Source: Opisthocomus hoazin (Eukaryota > Chordata > Aves > Opisthocomiformes > Opisthocomidae). From it: a stretch of DNA of 64,000 bases. Below, one piece after another: positions 59,101 through 64,000 of this stretch (position 1 is the stretch's first letter; the number at the start of each line of letters is the position of its first letter). The translations under genes were made by a program, and so were the position numbers. A model generated the notes under the pieces. It did not search any database. It was not told the DNA's origin and saw only the letters and a list, made by a program, of their open reading frames with translations. The stretch is taken from the NCBI RefSeq assembly GCF_030867145.1, contig NC_134441.1, forward strand, positions 4,900,992-4,964,991, given 5' to 3'.

Positions 59101-61695
59101 ATACAGCAACACGGAGATATTTAGTGAGACTGCATTCACATCTACCTACCTAAGGAGCAGTTAACAAGTCAGAAAACATTTAGCACGAAAATATTGCTCT
59201 TACCTTCTGCTACATCATCATCTACAGCGCCTTTCACCTGAGAAAAACACCACTGAATGTCATTTCCTCCTCCAGCTCCTGGGAAAAAAAAAAAACACAA
59301 TCAAAGCAGTGAGACCCCCCCAGCCAGACAAAGCGCGCACAGTAGTTCCCAGCTGAACATTTCAGACAGCGCCGCACACGCCCACTTCCTCAGCAACGCC
59401 GGCGGCACAGTTACAAACGGCCCCTCCCCACCTTTTTCCTTTACTGATATTGTTTTTGTCATCGGGGGGTTGCCAGCGTTCAGCGCAACGTTTGGCAAAG
59501 CCAGCGCCAGCACAAGCCTAACAGCGGGAAAAGGCTCGGTCATCACCAAAAAGCTCGGTGGACTACGCAACGCTGCCAGTGCGAACTTCAGCTGCGCATT
59601 TAAATCAGAGAGCACAAACATCTCACACAAAGCTTCTTCCTGCTCGCGAAGTCGAACACTCCAGACTCACACAAACAACTTGCACAGTAACGGTCAGAAA
59701 AAGCCGCTCCTTTTTGGAAAAATCCCCATCTTCCGTTCAATACAAACCAAGCACGCTATTCATTGCCTTCTTTTCCAAAAACACTGAACTGAACCTACGT
59801 ACTAAAGGCTAAAGAAAAAAAATTTTACCACAATTTTAGAGTCTCTTCGCAGAAGTAATGAGAGCAATTATCAGCCTTAAGAAAAGCAGCAAATCTGAGC
59901 AGAAAAAGTAAACAAGCAATCTGATGTTAACAAGTTCTACTACCGTAGAAAACGGATCGAAGCGAAAACTTCAGGAACATTACTGCCTCGGCGGAAGGCA
60001 GTGATTCATTTGAACCCTGCCACCAAAACACACAAAAAAATCACCACCCATTTCTTTTGCATTTCTCTCTGAGCAAATCACCACAGGGCTGCGTACATAC
60101 AGGAAGAGACTGAAATGGGCTTGTCTCTTTTTTCTTTTTTTTGAAAGCCACTGTCAAAATGGAACTTTTCCTCAACACAATTCAGACAGGCTGAGCAACA
60201 GATGGCATTTACACATTAATCCAGAGGTCTGTCATCGCTTTGGGGATAACAAAGAATACAGAAGGGACTTCCTCCCTCTTCTACACTAAGTTAAGAGGGG
60301 GGGAAAAAGTCAGAGACGCAGAAATCGGCACCCCCAAAATAATCTTTCCAAAAAAGATCAAGTGTCTCAGAGTGTTAAGAGCAGTGCTGGGACACCATCA
60401 CGGGACACCATCACAGCCCAGTCTGCATTTTTCGCTTGCCTTCATTTCTCTTCTGGAGGATTACAGACAGGCAGGCTGCCTAACCTGGCAAGGTGAAGGG
60501 AAGCACGAGCATCCAGCTGTGCAAGAGGTGGCAAAATGCTTTTTGCAGATACGCTGGGAAGGTTTGCCACACACCTCTCTACCAGTCCCCAAAACCCGAA
60601 CAACCCATTTTCCTTCCTCTCTCCAACCTCTTCATTTGTCATTTAGCAGCTGGCACCATGGAAGCATTTAAAGGTGACAGCTGGCAAGGAAAATCACTGG
60701 CCTTTCTACTTAAACCCAAAATTCTATTTTCTATATCATTTACTTGAACCAGGTTGGCACTTCGCCCCCCCCCCCCCCCCCCCCCCGACTAAAACAAAAA
60801 GGGGAGGGTGGAGCATGGGCGTATGGTGTAGGGGGAAAAAAGCAAAGCACAAACCCAAGCCAGCCTCTCACGCTTGCTCCTCCAAACGCAAAGCACTGAA
60901 AAGACAATTCGTTTGCAGAGGAGGGGGATGAATCTATTCCCAAATTAAGAAATGACAAGGAAAAGTAACAAGAAAGAGACACCTCACGCATAACACGCTG
61001 CCAGCCTACCCTGCGCACTTCAGGATGCAAAATGGGGAGCAAGCACGGGAAGGAACGAGAAAGCAGACACAGCGAGACCTGTCTCGTTTCACTACATCCT
61101 GTAGCCAATTCCACTCTCGTTTGCAGATGCTTAAAAGCTGCACCCGGCAGAAGGGTGCGATCGCACCTCGGCACCAGCACGCCCGCTCCCCACAGCACCT
61201 CTCCGCGCAGCCCCCGCCGAGGCGAACGCCCCGCGCACCCAGAAACCCGGAGAGGGCGGGGAACGGCCCCAGACCCCCCCGCCGCCTGCCAGCCTCCCGC
61301 ACGCCCAACTCCACCGCACGCCCCTGCCCCCTCCGCAGCCCCTCGCGTCTTCCGCGCCTTCCCCCCCGAGAAGGGAGGGGGGAGGGAGGAAGGGGTGGGT
61401 GGGAGCAAGGCGCGTTCCCCCGGGGGTGGGGTGGGGGGGGTAAACCGGGAAGGCGCAGGCGAGGCGGAACGGGGAGGGGGCCGAGCGAGGCAGCAGCCGC
61501 GGGCACGCCGGTCGCCGCGGCTGGGCTCGGCGGGGCAGAGGCGGCTGCGCGGCGTTCCGCCAGCGGGGAGGGCGGCCCGGCGAGCCGGGGCGGCGGGGCC
61601 CGGGGTCGGCAGGCCGCTGCCGCAGCCTCCCCTGCGCCGCCCGCCCGGCGGCAGCGGCCGGTGCCCCGCGGGGGCAGCCTCCCCTTACCTGCCAT
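22894..61695 (-). CDS. PPP2R2A: PP2A regulatory subunit B55-alpha, complete 10-exon coding region
   Basis: Coding exons 61689-61695, 59204-59278, 31451-31548, 27957-28122, 27281-27393, 26845-27022, 25626-25790, 24864-25033, 23944-24035 and 22894-23173 join in phase to 1344 bases, giving 447 residues and a stop, the canonical B55-alpha length. The product is the WD40 seven-blade propeller that, with the A scaffold and C catalytic subunits, forms a PP2A holoenzyme in cytosol and nucleus. It selects phosphoproteins such as mitotic-exit substrates, tau and p107. Substrate-groove residues known from B55 work are present: Glu27, Lys48 and Asp197 (in [12 protein letters not shown]). The segment around 126-154 is the hairpin known to contact the A subunit. 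Against the human sequence as I recall it, I see Thr63 for Ile and Ile356 for Val. ACATGG gives the start a strong context (A at -3, G at +4). Near-identity to B55-alpha makes B55-beta, -gamma or -delta unlikely. Confidence 0.97.
23174..23943 (-). other. PPP2R2A: PPP2R2A intron 9 (GC-AG)
   Basis: A 0.77-kb intron with donor GCAAGT and acceptor CTCTGCAG. All other donor positions match consensus, as is typical of functional GC donors. Confidence 0.92.
23944..24035 (-). CDS. PPP2R2A: PPP2R2A coding exon 9, GC donor
   Basis: The acceptor is TTTCCAG. The exon encodes residues 325-354 ([20 protein letters not shown] onward) and two bases of codon 355. The boundary is ACAG|GCAAGT. Only this GC site keeps the frame into exon 10. 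Confidence 0.95.
24036..24863 (-). other. PPP2R2A: PPP2R2A intron 8
   Basis: A GT-AG intron of 0.8 kb. The open frame on the opposite strand at 24277-24612 shows no recognisable domain. Confidence 0.92.
24864..25033 (-). CDS. PPP2R2A: PPP2R2A coding exon 8
   Basis: The acceptor is TTGCACAG and the donor is CAG|GTATTC. The exon encodes residues 268-324 ([20 protein letters not shown] onward). Confidence 0.97.
25034..25625 (-). other. PPP2R2A: PPP2R2A intron 7
   Basis: A GT-AG intron of 0.6 kb. Nothing else seen. Confidence 0.92.
25626..25790 (-). CDS. PPP2R2A: PPP2R2A coding exon 7
   Basis: It encodes residues 213-267 ([20 protein letters not shown] onward) between CTGCAG, an acceptor with almost no pyrimidine tract, and AAAT|GTAAGT. 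Confidence 0.97.
25791..26844 (-). other. PPP2R2A: PPP2R2A intron 6, probable U12-type intron
   Basis: The donor is GTATCTTTTT, one mismatch from the U12 consensus GTATCCTTTT. Just upstream of the acceptor is ATTCTTAAC, close to the U12 branch-site consensus TTCCTTAAC, with the last branch-site A 14 bases before exon 7. The pyrimidine tract expected of a U2 intron is absent. A CR1 fragment is inserted inside. Confidence 0.8.
26068..26285 (-). mobile_element. CR1 LINE 3' fragment in intron 6
   Basis: The plus strand shows the reverse complement of a CR1 end: ATCACAGAATGG, GGTTGGAAGGGACCTC, GGTCATCTAGTCCAACCCTCC, then CTCCACAACCTCCCTGGGCA and GAGTGAGGAAGTTCTTCC. It lies in the same orientation as PPP2R2A, is strongly 5'-truncated and is inactive. 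It looks less decayed than the copy at 16.3 kb. Confidence 0.93.
26845..27022 (-). CDS. PPP2R2A: PPP2R2A coding exon 6
   Basis: The acceptor is TTTGCAG. The exon encodes residues 154-212 and includes Asp197. It ends TTTTA|GTATCT, a U12-like donor rather than a U2 consensus one. Confidence 0.97.
27023..27280 (-). other. PPP2R2A: PPP2R2A intron 5
   Basis: A compact GT-AG intron of 258 bp. Confidence 0.94.
27281..27393 (-). CDS. PPP2R2A: PPP2R2A coding exon 5
   Basis: The acceptor is ATTTCAG and the donor is CGG|GTGAGT. The exon encodes residues 116-153 ([20 protein letters not shown] onward), including the segment reported to form the A-subunit-contacting hairpin. Confidence 0.97.
27394..27956 (-). 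other. PPP2R2A: PPP2R2A intron 4
   Basis: A GT-AG intron of 0.56 kb. Nothing else seen. Confidence 0.93.
27957..28122 (-). CDS. PPP2R2A: PPP2R2A coding exon 4
   Basis: The acceptor is TTTTTAG and the donor is AATG|GTAAGT. The exon encodes residues 61-115, including [20 protein letters not shown]. Confidence 0.97.
30040..30115 (+). repeat. possible MIR/CORE-SINE 3' tail
   Basis: GTCTGTAAAGCACTCTGGAATGC followed by GGTGGTGGTACATAAA resembles the tail of amniote MIR-type SINEs (TGTAAAGCGCTTTGGGATCC...CTATATAAA). Diverged. Confidence 0.4.
30530..30740. other. isolated GC- and CpG-rich block of unknown origin
   Basis: It has about a dozen CpG in roughly 210 bp inside an AT-rich intron, right after an A-rich tract. 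It contains an 8-bp inverted repeat (CCTCGGCC at 30576-30583, GGCCGAGG at 30602-30609). No reading frame in it resembles a known protein. It may be a transposon relic or a small regulatory island. Confidence 0.5.
31451..31548 (-). CDS. PPP2R2A: PPP2R2A coding exon 3
   Basis: The acceptor is TATGCAG and the donor is GAG|GTGAGT. The exon encodes residues 28-60, the first propeller blade ([19 protein letters not shown]), including Lys48. Confidence 0.97.
46141..46160. repeat. A20 homopolymer
   Basis: Twenty consecutive A on the plus strand (U20 in the PPP2R2A pre-mRNA). No retrocopy was recognised in front of it. Confidence 0.9.
47634..47654. repeat. A21 homopolymer
   Basis: Twenty-one consecutive A in intron 2. 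No upstream retrocopy was recognised. Confidence 0.9.
48236..48285 (-). repeat. MIR SINE fragment
   Basis: CTTACAGATAGGGAAACCAAAGCATGAAGGGGTTAAAATGACT on the plus strand is the reverse complement of the MIR segment around TTTTACAGATGAGGAAACTGAGGC...GGTTAAGTGACTTG. Confidence 0.6.
48333..48348. repeat. C16 homopolymer
   Basis: Sixteen consecutive C on the plus strand, so G16 in the PPP2R2A pre-mRNA. Confidence 0.9.
51862..51942. repeat. two-copy tandem repeat, about 41-bp unit
   Basis: Both copies begin TTATAAAAGCATCTT and continue with similar sequence (TACTAGTTAAATTG and TACTAATGAAATTG). They are adjacent, starting at 51862 and 51903, and mildly diverged. Confidence 0.75.
52195..52260 (-). 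repeat. weak MIR-tail-like segment
   Basis: The minus strand reads GTGTAAAGCACTTCAAAAAGAT, similar to the tail core TGTAAAGCGCTTTGAGAT of amniote MIR-type SINEs. The match is short. Confidence 0.25.
52485..52497. repeat. short GT microsatellite
   Basis: TGTGTGTGTGTGT followed by an imperfect extension to about 52510. Confidence 0.8.
53402..53418. repeat. A17 homopolymer
   Basis: Seventeen consecutive A in intron 2. Confidence 0.9.
55126..55212 (-). repeat. MIR SINE relic
   Basis: The plus strand reads GTTAAACAACTTGTCAAAG, then CACTCAGGGTTAAAGC, GGACTTGAGTTCCTGGCTCCCAGCC. This follows the reverse-complement MIR order of TTAAGTGACTTGCCCAAGG, AGCCAGGA and CTGACTCCCAGCCC. Confidence 0.55.
57841..57862. 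repeat. CT/TA microsatellite
   Basis: A short CT run passes into (TA)n, ending at 57862. Confidence 0.85.
58850..58935 (-). repeat. MIR SINE relic
   Basis: ATTCTCACAACACCTCCCCGTGG, then CCTCATTTTGGAGATTAGGAAA, follows the MIR order TCACAACAACCCTGTGAGG...CCCATTTTACAGATGAGGAAA (reverse complement shown on plus). Confidence 0.5.
59204..59278 (-). CDS. PPP2R2A: PPP2R2A coding exon 2
   Basis: The acceptor is TTTTCCCAG and the donor is GAAG|GTAAGA. The exon encodes [20 protein letters not shown] and the following residues through Glu27, plus one base of codon 28. Confidence 0.96.
59944..59980 (-). CDS. PPP2R2A: candidate alternative first coding exon of PPP2R2A
   Basis: The minus strand reads ATG and 12 codons ([12 protein letters not shown]), then one base before a GTAGTA donor. 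Thirty-seven coding bases end in phase 1, the same phase as the 7-base exon 1, so splicing to exon 2 gives [22 protein letters not shown] and a 457-residue protein. I recall a mammalian B55-alpha isoform of that length with a very similar N terminus, which is the main support. The donor is weaker than that of exon 1 and no promoter is proven. Confidence 0.6.
60765..60786. repeat. C22 homopolymer
   Basis: Twenty-two consecutive C on the plus strand. The PPP2R2A pre-mRNA would carry G22 about 0.9 kb after the exon 1 donor. Exact length is prone to sequencing error. Confidence 0.85.
61689..61695 (-). CDS. PPP2R2A: PPP2R2A coding exon 1 (7 coding bases)
   Basis: ATGGCAG is followed by a GTAAGG donor: Met, Ala and the first base of Gly3. 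It lies in the CpG island. Its coding part is too small for an ORF search but is fixed by phase and by the [12 protein letters not shown] terminus. Confidence 0.93.
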
Positions 61696-61788
61696 GTTGG
61701 GCTGGCGATAGCGGCCGCGGCGGGTCGGGCGGTCTCGGCGCTGCGCGGCGGGGCCGGCGGGGCCGGGCGGGGGGCGGCGGCGGGGGAC

Positions 61789-61810
61789 GGATGGCGGCGG
61801 ATGGCGGCGG
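61789..61810. promoter_or_regulatory. tandem YY1-like motifs
   Basis: Two copies of GGATGGCGGC ten bases apart, resembling the YY1 motif AAGATGGCGGC, about 100 bp upstream of the PPP2R2A ATG. Confidence 0.4.
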
Positions 61811-61887
61811 GGGTGCGGCCGGCTCCGCTCCTGGGGCTGCCCCCGCTCCGCGCCTCGCTCCTGCCCCCCCCCACGGCCTCCACTTTC

Positions 61888-61898
61888 AAAATGGCGCC
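61888..61898. promoter_or_regulatory. YY1-like motif AAAATGGCGCC
   Basis: A close fit to AAnATGGCGnC, 12 bp from the palindromic CRE. Confidence 0.45.
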
Positions 61899-61909
61899 GG
61901 CCGAGCTGG

Positions 61910-61923
61910 GGGTGACGTCACCC
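61910..61923. promoter_or_regulatory. palindromic CRE (GGGTGACGTCACCC)
   Basis: A perfect 14-bp palindrome around the full CREB/ATF site TGACGTCA, about 220 bp upstream of the PPP2R2A start codon. Occupancy is inferred. Confidence 0.6.
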
Positions 61924-62210
61924 GGCGGGGGGCCGGCGGGGCGGTGCTCCGGAAAGGGCGGGGCGGGGCGGCGCGGCGGGTCCCTCGCCGCCCCCCCCCC
62001 GTAGGGCCGGGCCGGGCGGGCGGCGTGGCGGGCTGCGGGCGGCCCGCACCCCGAGGCCGCACCCCGGGCCTCGCCCGCCGGCCGCCCCCTCCGCGCCCGG
62101 CCTGGCCCGGGGGCTCGTCCCGTGCAGGGAAAGGCTCCTCCGAGGGCCCCAGTTACCTCCGACCCCACCTGCTCGGCAGGATGCTCGGCGGGCTCGCCCT
62201 GCGTTTCGCT

Positions 62211-64000
62211 CCTTCCCTCCGTCTCCCCCTTCCTCGGCCGTGTTTGGTTCTGGGTTTGGTTTATTTTTGCTTTCCTCCGCTCCCTCACTTCCTCCTGCCG
62301 TTTCCCCACGCAGCAGTTCCTCGCTGCGGCCACACAACCTGTTTGATGCATGTTTTCCGCCCTCTTGGATGCTTTCCACGAGGTTCTTGTTTCACTGGAG
62401 AAGCCCAGAGCGTTTTTGCCGTTCTGGCTGCTGCTCCCTGCGCACGCCCAGCCATGCTTCCCAGCCGGCTGTAGCCTCCCTCCACCTCTCACAGTGACAG
62501 CCGGCAAGATCCCCAAAGAACGGCTTCCACCGAGCCCGGGCTGGCACCACTCCTGCTGGCTCCGGAGTGTGAAGGCTCCTGTTCAGCTCACTGGGCCCAG
62601 TCAGTCTCAGCTGTAGTTAACGTAAGCACTTGGGTAACTGATTCAGTACAATCTATTTAAGATCTTGTGGAAGTCATCAGTTTCCTTTCACAGATGTTTG
62701 GGCAAACGTTTTCTTTCTTAGGCTGGGCACAGCTTGCTAATCCAGATTTCACCTGGAGATGCATGAGCTCATCCTGCAAACCCAGCGCTGCCAAACTCAC
62801 CGTGTGCCTTGAAATCAGTCTCCTAAGTCATGGCGTACACTACTTTTGCATTTCCAGCTCAAAACACTGAAGAGGCTGCTTTTCTTAAATGAAAGACCAT
62901 TGAATTCCGAGTCAAGCACAGCACAAAACACAGAACTGTGGGATTGGAACACCTCTAAACACACACAGACGCAGCCAGGCTCCCAACGTTCAAGAGCAAA
63001 CACCAGAAACCCACAGCTGGCCAGGATTATAGGCTACTTTGGACAAGTGCAGCCTCATTTCCACATCCTTCACAAAGATTGCACATGCAAATAAAATCCA
63101 TTTTGGAAACAACAATGAAGTTTGAAAGAGCACCCAACACATACAGGGCATTCTAAAGAACTGCAACTCACCGAAGTTTGGGCATATCTGGAACCAAGTG
63201 TTTTCCTTAGTCCGTTTTGAGAGCAATCCAAAAAATCTAAAAACAAACACACTGCAAGTTTGAAAACATTCACAATCAAGACAAGTTCTTTTTGGATCAC
63301 TACAGCATCAAGGCCCTTCTCTTAACACCCAGGTCCACATTTCCCAGAGCTCAAGAACAAATTCACTCCATTCTACAAATTTGTGGCCATGTTCAGTCGA
63401 CACCAAATTCAGAACGAAAGATGGCATTCCTCTTTTTTGAGGATTCCTTAGAAACATCCTCTTCAACCCTAAACAGAATTGTCCTGCAACCACTCTGCAG
63501 GAAAGTTTGCAAATAAAGTCCACTTCGTCCATTGCCCTCTGTACAATTACTGCAGAATTTGGCCCTCATAGTAGAATGAGCATTGTTTCAAGAAATTCTG
63601 TTGCTAAAAAAAAAAAAGGCATAAAGACCTGCAATTAGTTCTGCAATATAAATTAATGAAGCTTTGGTACATACCTTATAATTAAAACAAAATCCCTCTT
63701 AGAAAAGATTTAAGATCATGGTGCCAGAAGGATGGATCATAATTCCAACATTTCAGGTTTGTGTTTTGAACTGAGCTACAGAACATAATGAAGTATAATA
63801 AATAATTAACATTAAATCACAGCCAGGGTAATTAGTAAGACATCTTGGGAATCACAATCTTTGCTTGAGTGTTCACTTGCTTGTTAATTCAGACAACACA
63901 AGTATGAATGGTTAGTGCAAATTAGCAAGAGCGCATTTCGCAGCTCTGAATCAAAGTTTGTAAGCGCATACTTGTGCCCCTTTGATTTCACTGGAGTTTA
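62211..64000. other. upstream flank of PPP2R2A, no gene recognised
   Basis: GC content falls away from the island. No supported coding sequence, RNA gene or clear transposon was seen. An A12 run lies near 63.61 kb. Confidence 0.75.

Larger units (their letters stand above)
31549..59203 (-). other. PPP2R2A: PPP2R2A intron 2 (27.7 kb)
   Basis: A GT-AG intron between exons 2 and 3. No gene, RNA gene or young transposon was recognised on either strand. It holds MIR relics near 48.2, 55.1 and 58.9 kb, a weaker one near 52.2 kb, homopolymer runs, a GT tract, a TA tract and a two-copy tandem repeat at 51.9 kb. Open frames of up to 157 codons look like chance. Confidence 0.9.
59279..61688 (-). other. 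PPP2R2A: PPP2R2A intron 1, containing the alternative first exon
   Basis: A GT-AG intron of 2.4 kb. It contains the candidate alternative first exon at 59944-59980, moderately CpG-rich sequence at about 59.33-59.7 kb, a C22 run at 60765-60786, and part of the promoter CpG island at its 5' end. Confidence 0.92.
61150..62210 (-). promoter_or_regulatory. PPP2R2A: CpG-island promoter of PPP2R2A
   Basis: Very GC- and CpG-dense sequence surrounds the 7-base coding exon 1. Upstream of the ATG are three ATGGCGG/ATGGCGCC YY1-like motifs, GC boxes, a CCGGAA ETS core at 61949-61954 and a palindromic CRE. No TATA box is evident. Long open frames across it on both strands are composition artefacts. The transcription start is not determinable here but probably lies at 61.75-61.95 kb. 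Confidence 0.85.

Noticed and set aside
59257-59787. 176-codon open frame on the plus strand
   Set aside because: It runs antisense through PPP2R2A exon 2 and owes its length to base composition. No known protein is resembled.
61032-62474. 480-codon plus-strand and 461-codon minus-strand open frames in the PPP2R2A CpG island
   Set aside because: Pro/Arg/Gly/Ala-rich translations on both strands are typical of stop-poor GC-rich promoter DNA.
1-64000. CRISPR arrays, prokaryotic operons, intact retroviruses, rRNA
   Set aside because: None seen. The window has the character of vertebrate intron-containing DNA throughout.

Overview
This window is vertebrate nuclear DNA, most likely from a bird. 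The main reasons are two CR1 retroposon 3' ends of the avian type, sparse repeats, old MIR-type SINE relics, and CpG-island promoters in AT-rich surroundings. Splicing by eye gives complete open reading frames for two conserved protein-coding genes. Both are on the minus strand, head to tail, in the order I recall for mammals. The species cannot be told from this sequence alone.

BNIP3L (NIX), about 15.7 kb to the left edge: six coding exons join in phase into 215 codons plus stop. The gene starts in a CpG island at about 15.0-16.1 kb. Its stop lies at 4143-4145, followed by a long AT-rich 3' UTR that may run almost to the left edge. The protein is the mitochondrial outer-membrane mitophagy receptor. 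An LC3-interacting motif (WVEL) is near the N terminus and a tail-anchor membrane segment is near the C terminus.

Spacer, about 16 to 20 or 22 kb: no gene was recognised. It holds a CR1 fragment about 0.7 kb upstream of the BNIP3L start codon and two MIR-like relics near 18.1 kb. It ends in the 3' UTR of the next gene, whose exact end is uncertain.

PPP2R2A (PP2A regulatory subunit B55-alpha), 22.9 to about 61.9 kb: ten coding exons join in phase into 447 codons plus stop, the canonical length. The first exon contributes only seven coding bases and sits in a second CpG island with a palindromic CRE and YY1-like motifs. Intron 2 is about 27.7 kb with no recognisable gene. A candidate alternative first exon (start at 59980, 13 new residues, correct splice phase) would give a 457-residue form. 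Intron 6 looks like a minor-spliceosome (U12-type) intron, and intron 9 uses a GC donor.

Right flank, 62.2-64 kb: upstream intergenic sequence with nothing recognised.

I found no prokaryotic-type system, CRISPR array, intact mobile element or new gene system. The interest is in gene architecture: the splice-site types, the alternative start exon, promoter motifs and one unexplained GC-rich intronic block. NIX removes mitochondria under hypoxia and during erythroid maturation. B55-alpha directs PP2A to substrates in mitotic exit and signalling. The sequence shows that they are neighbours but does not show a functional link.
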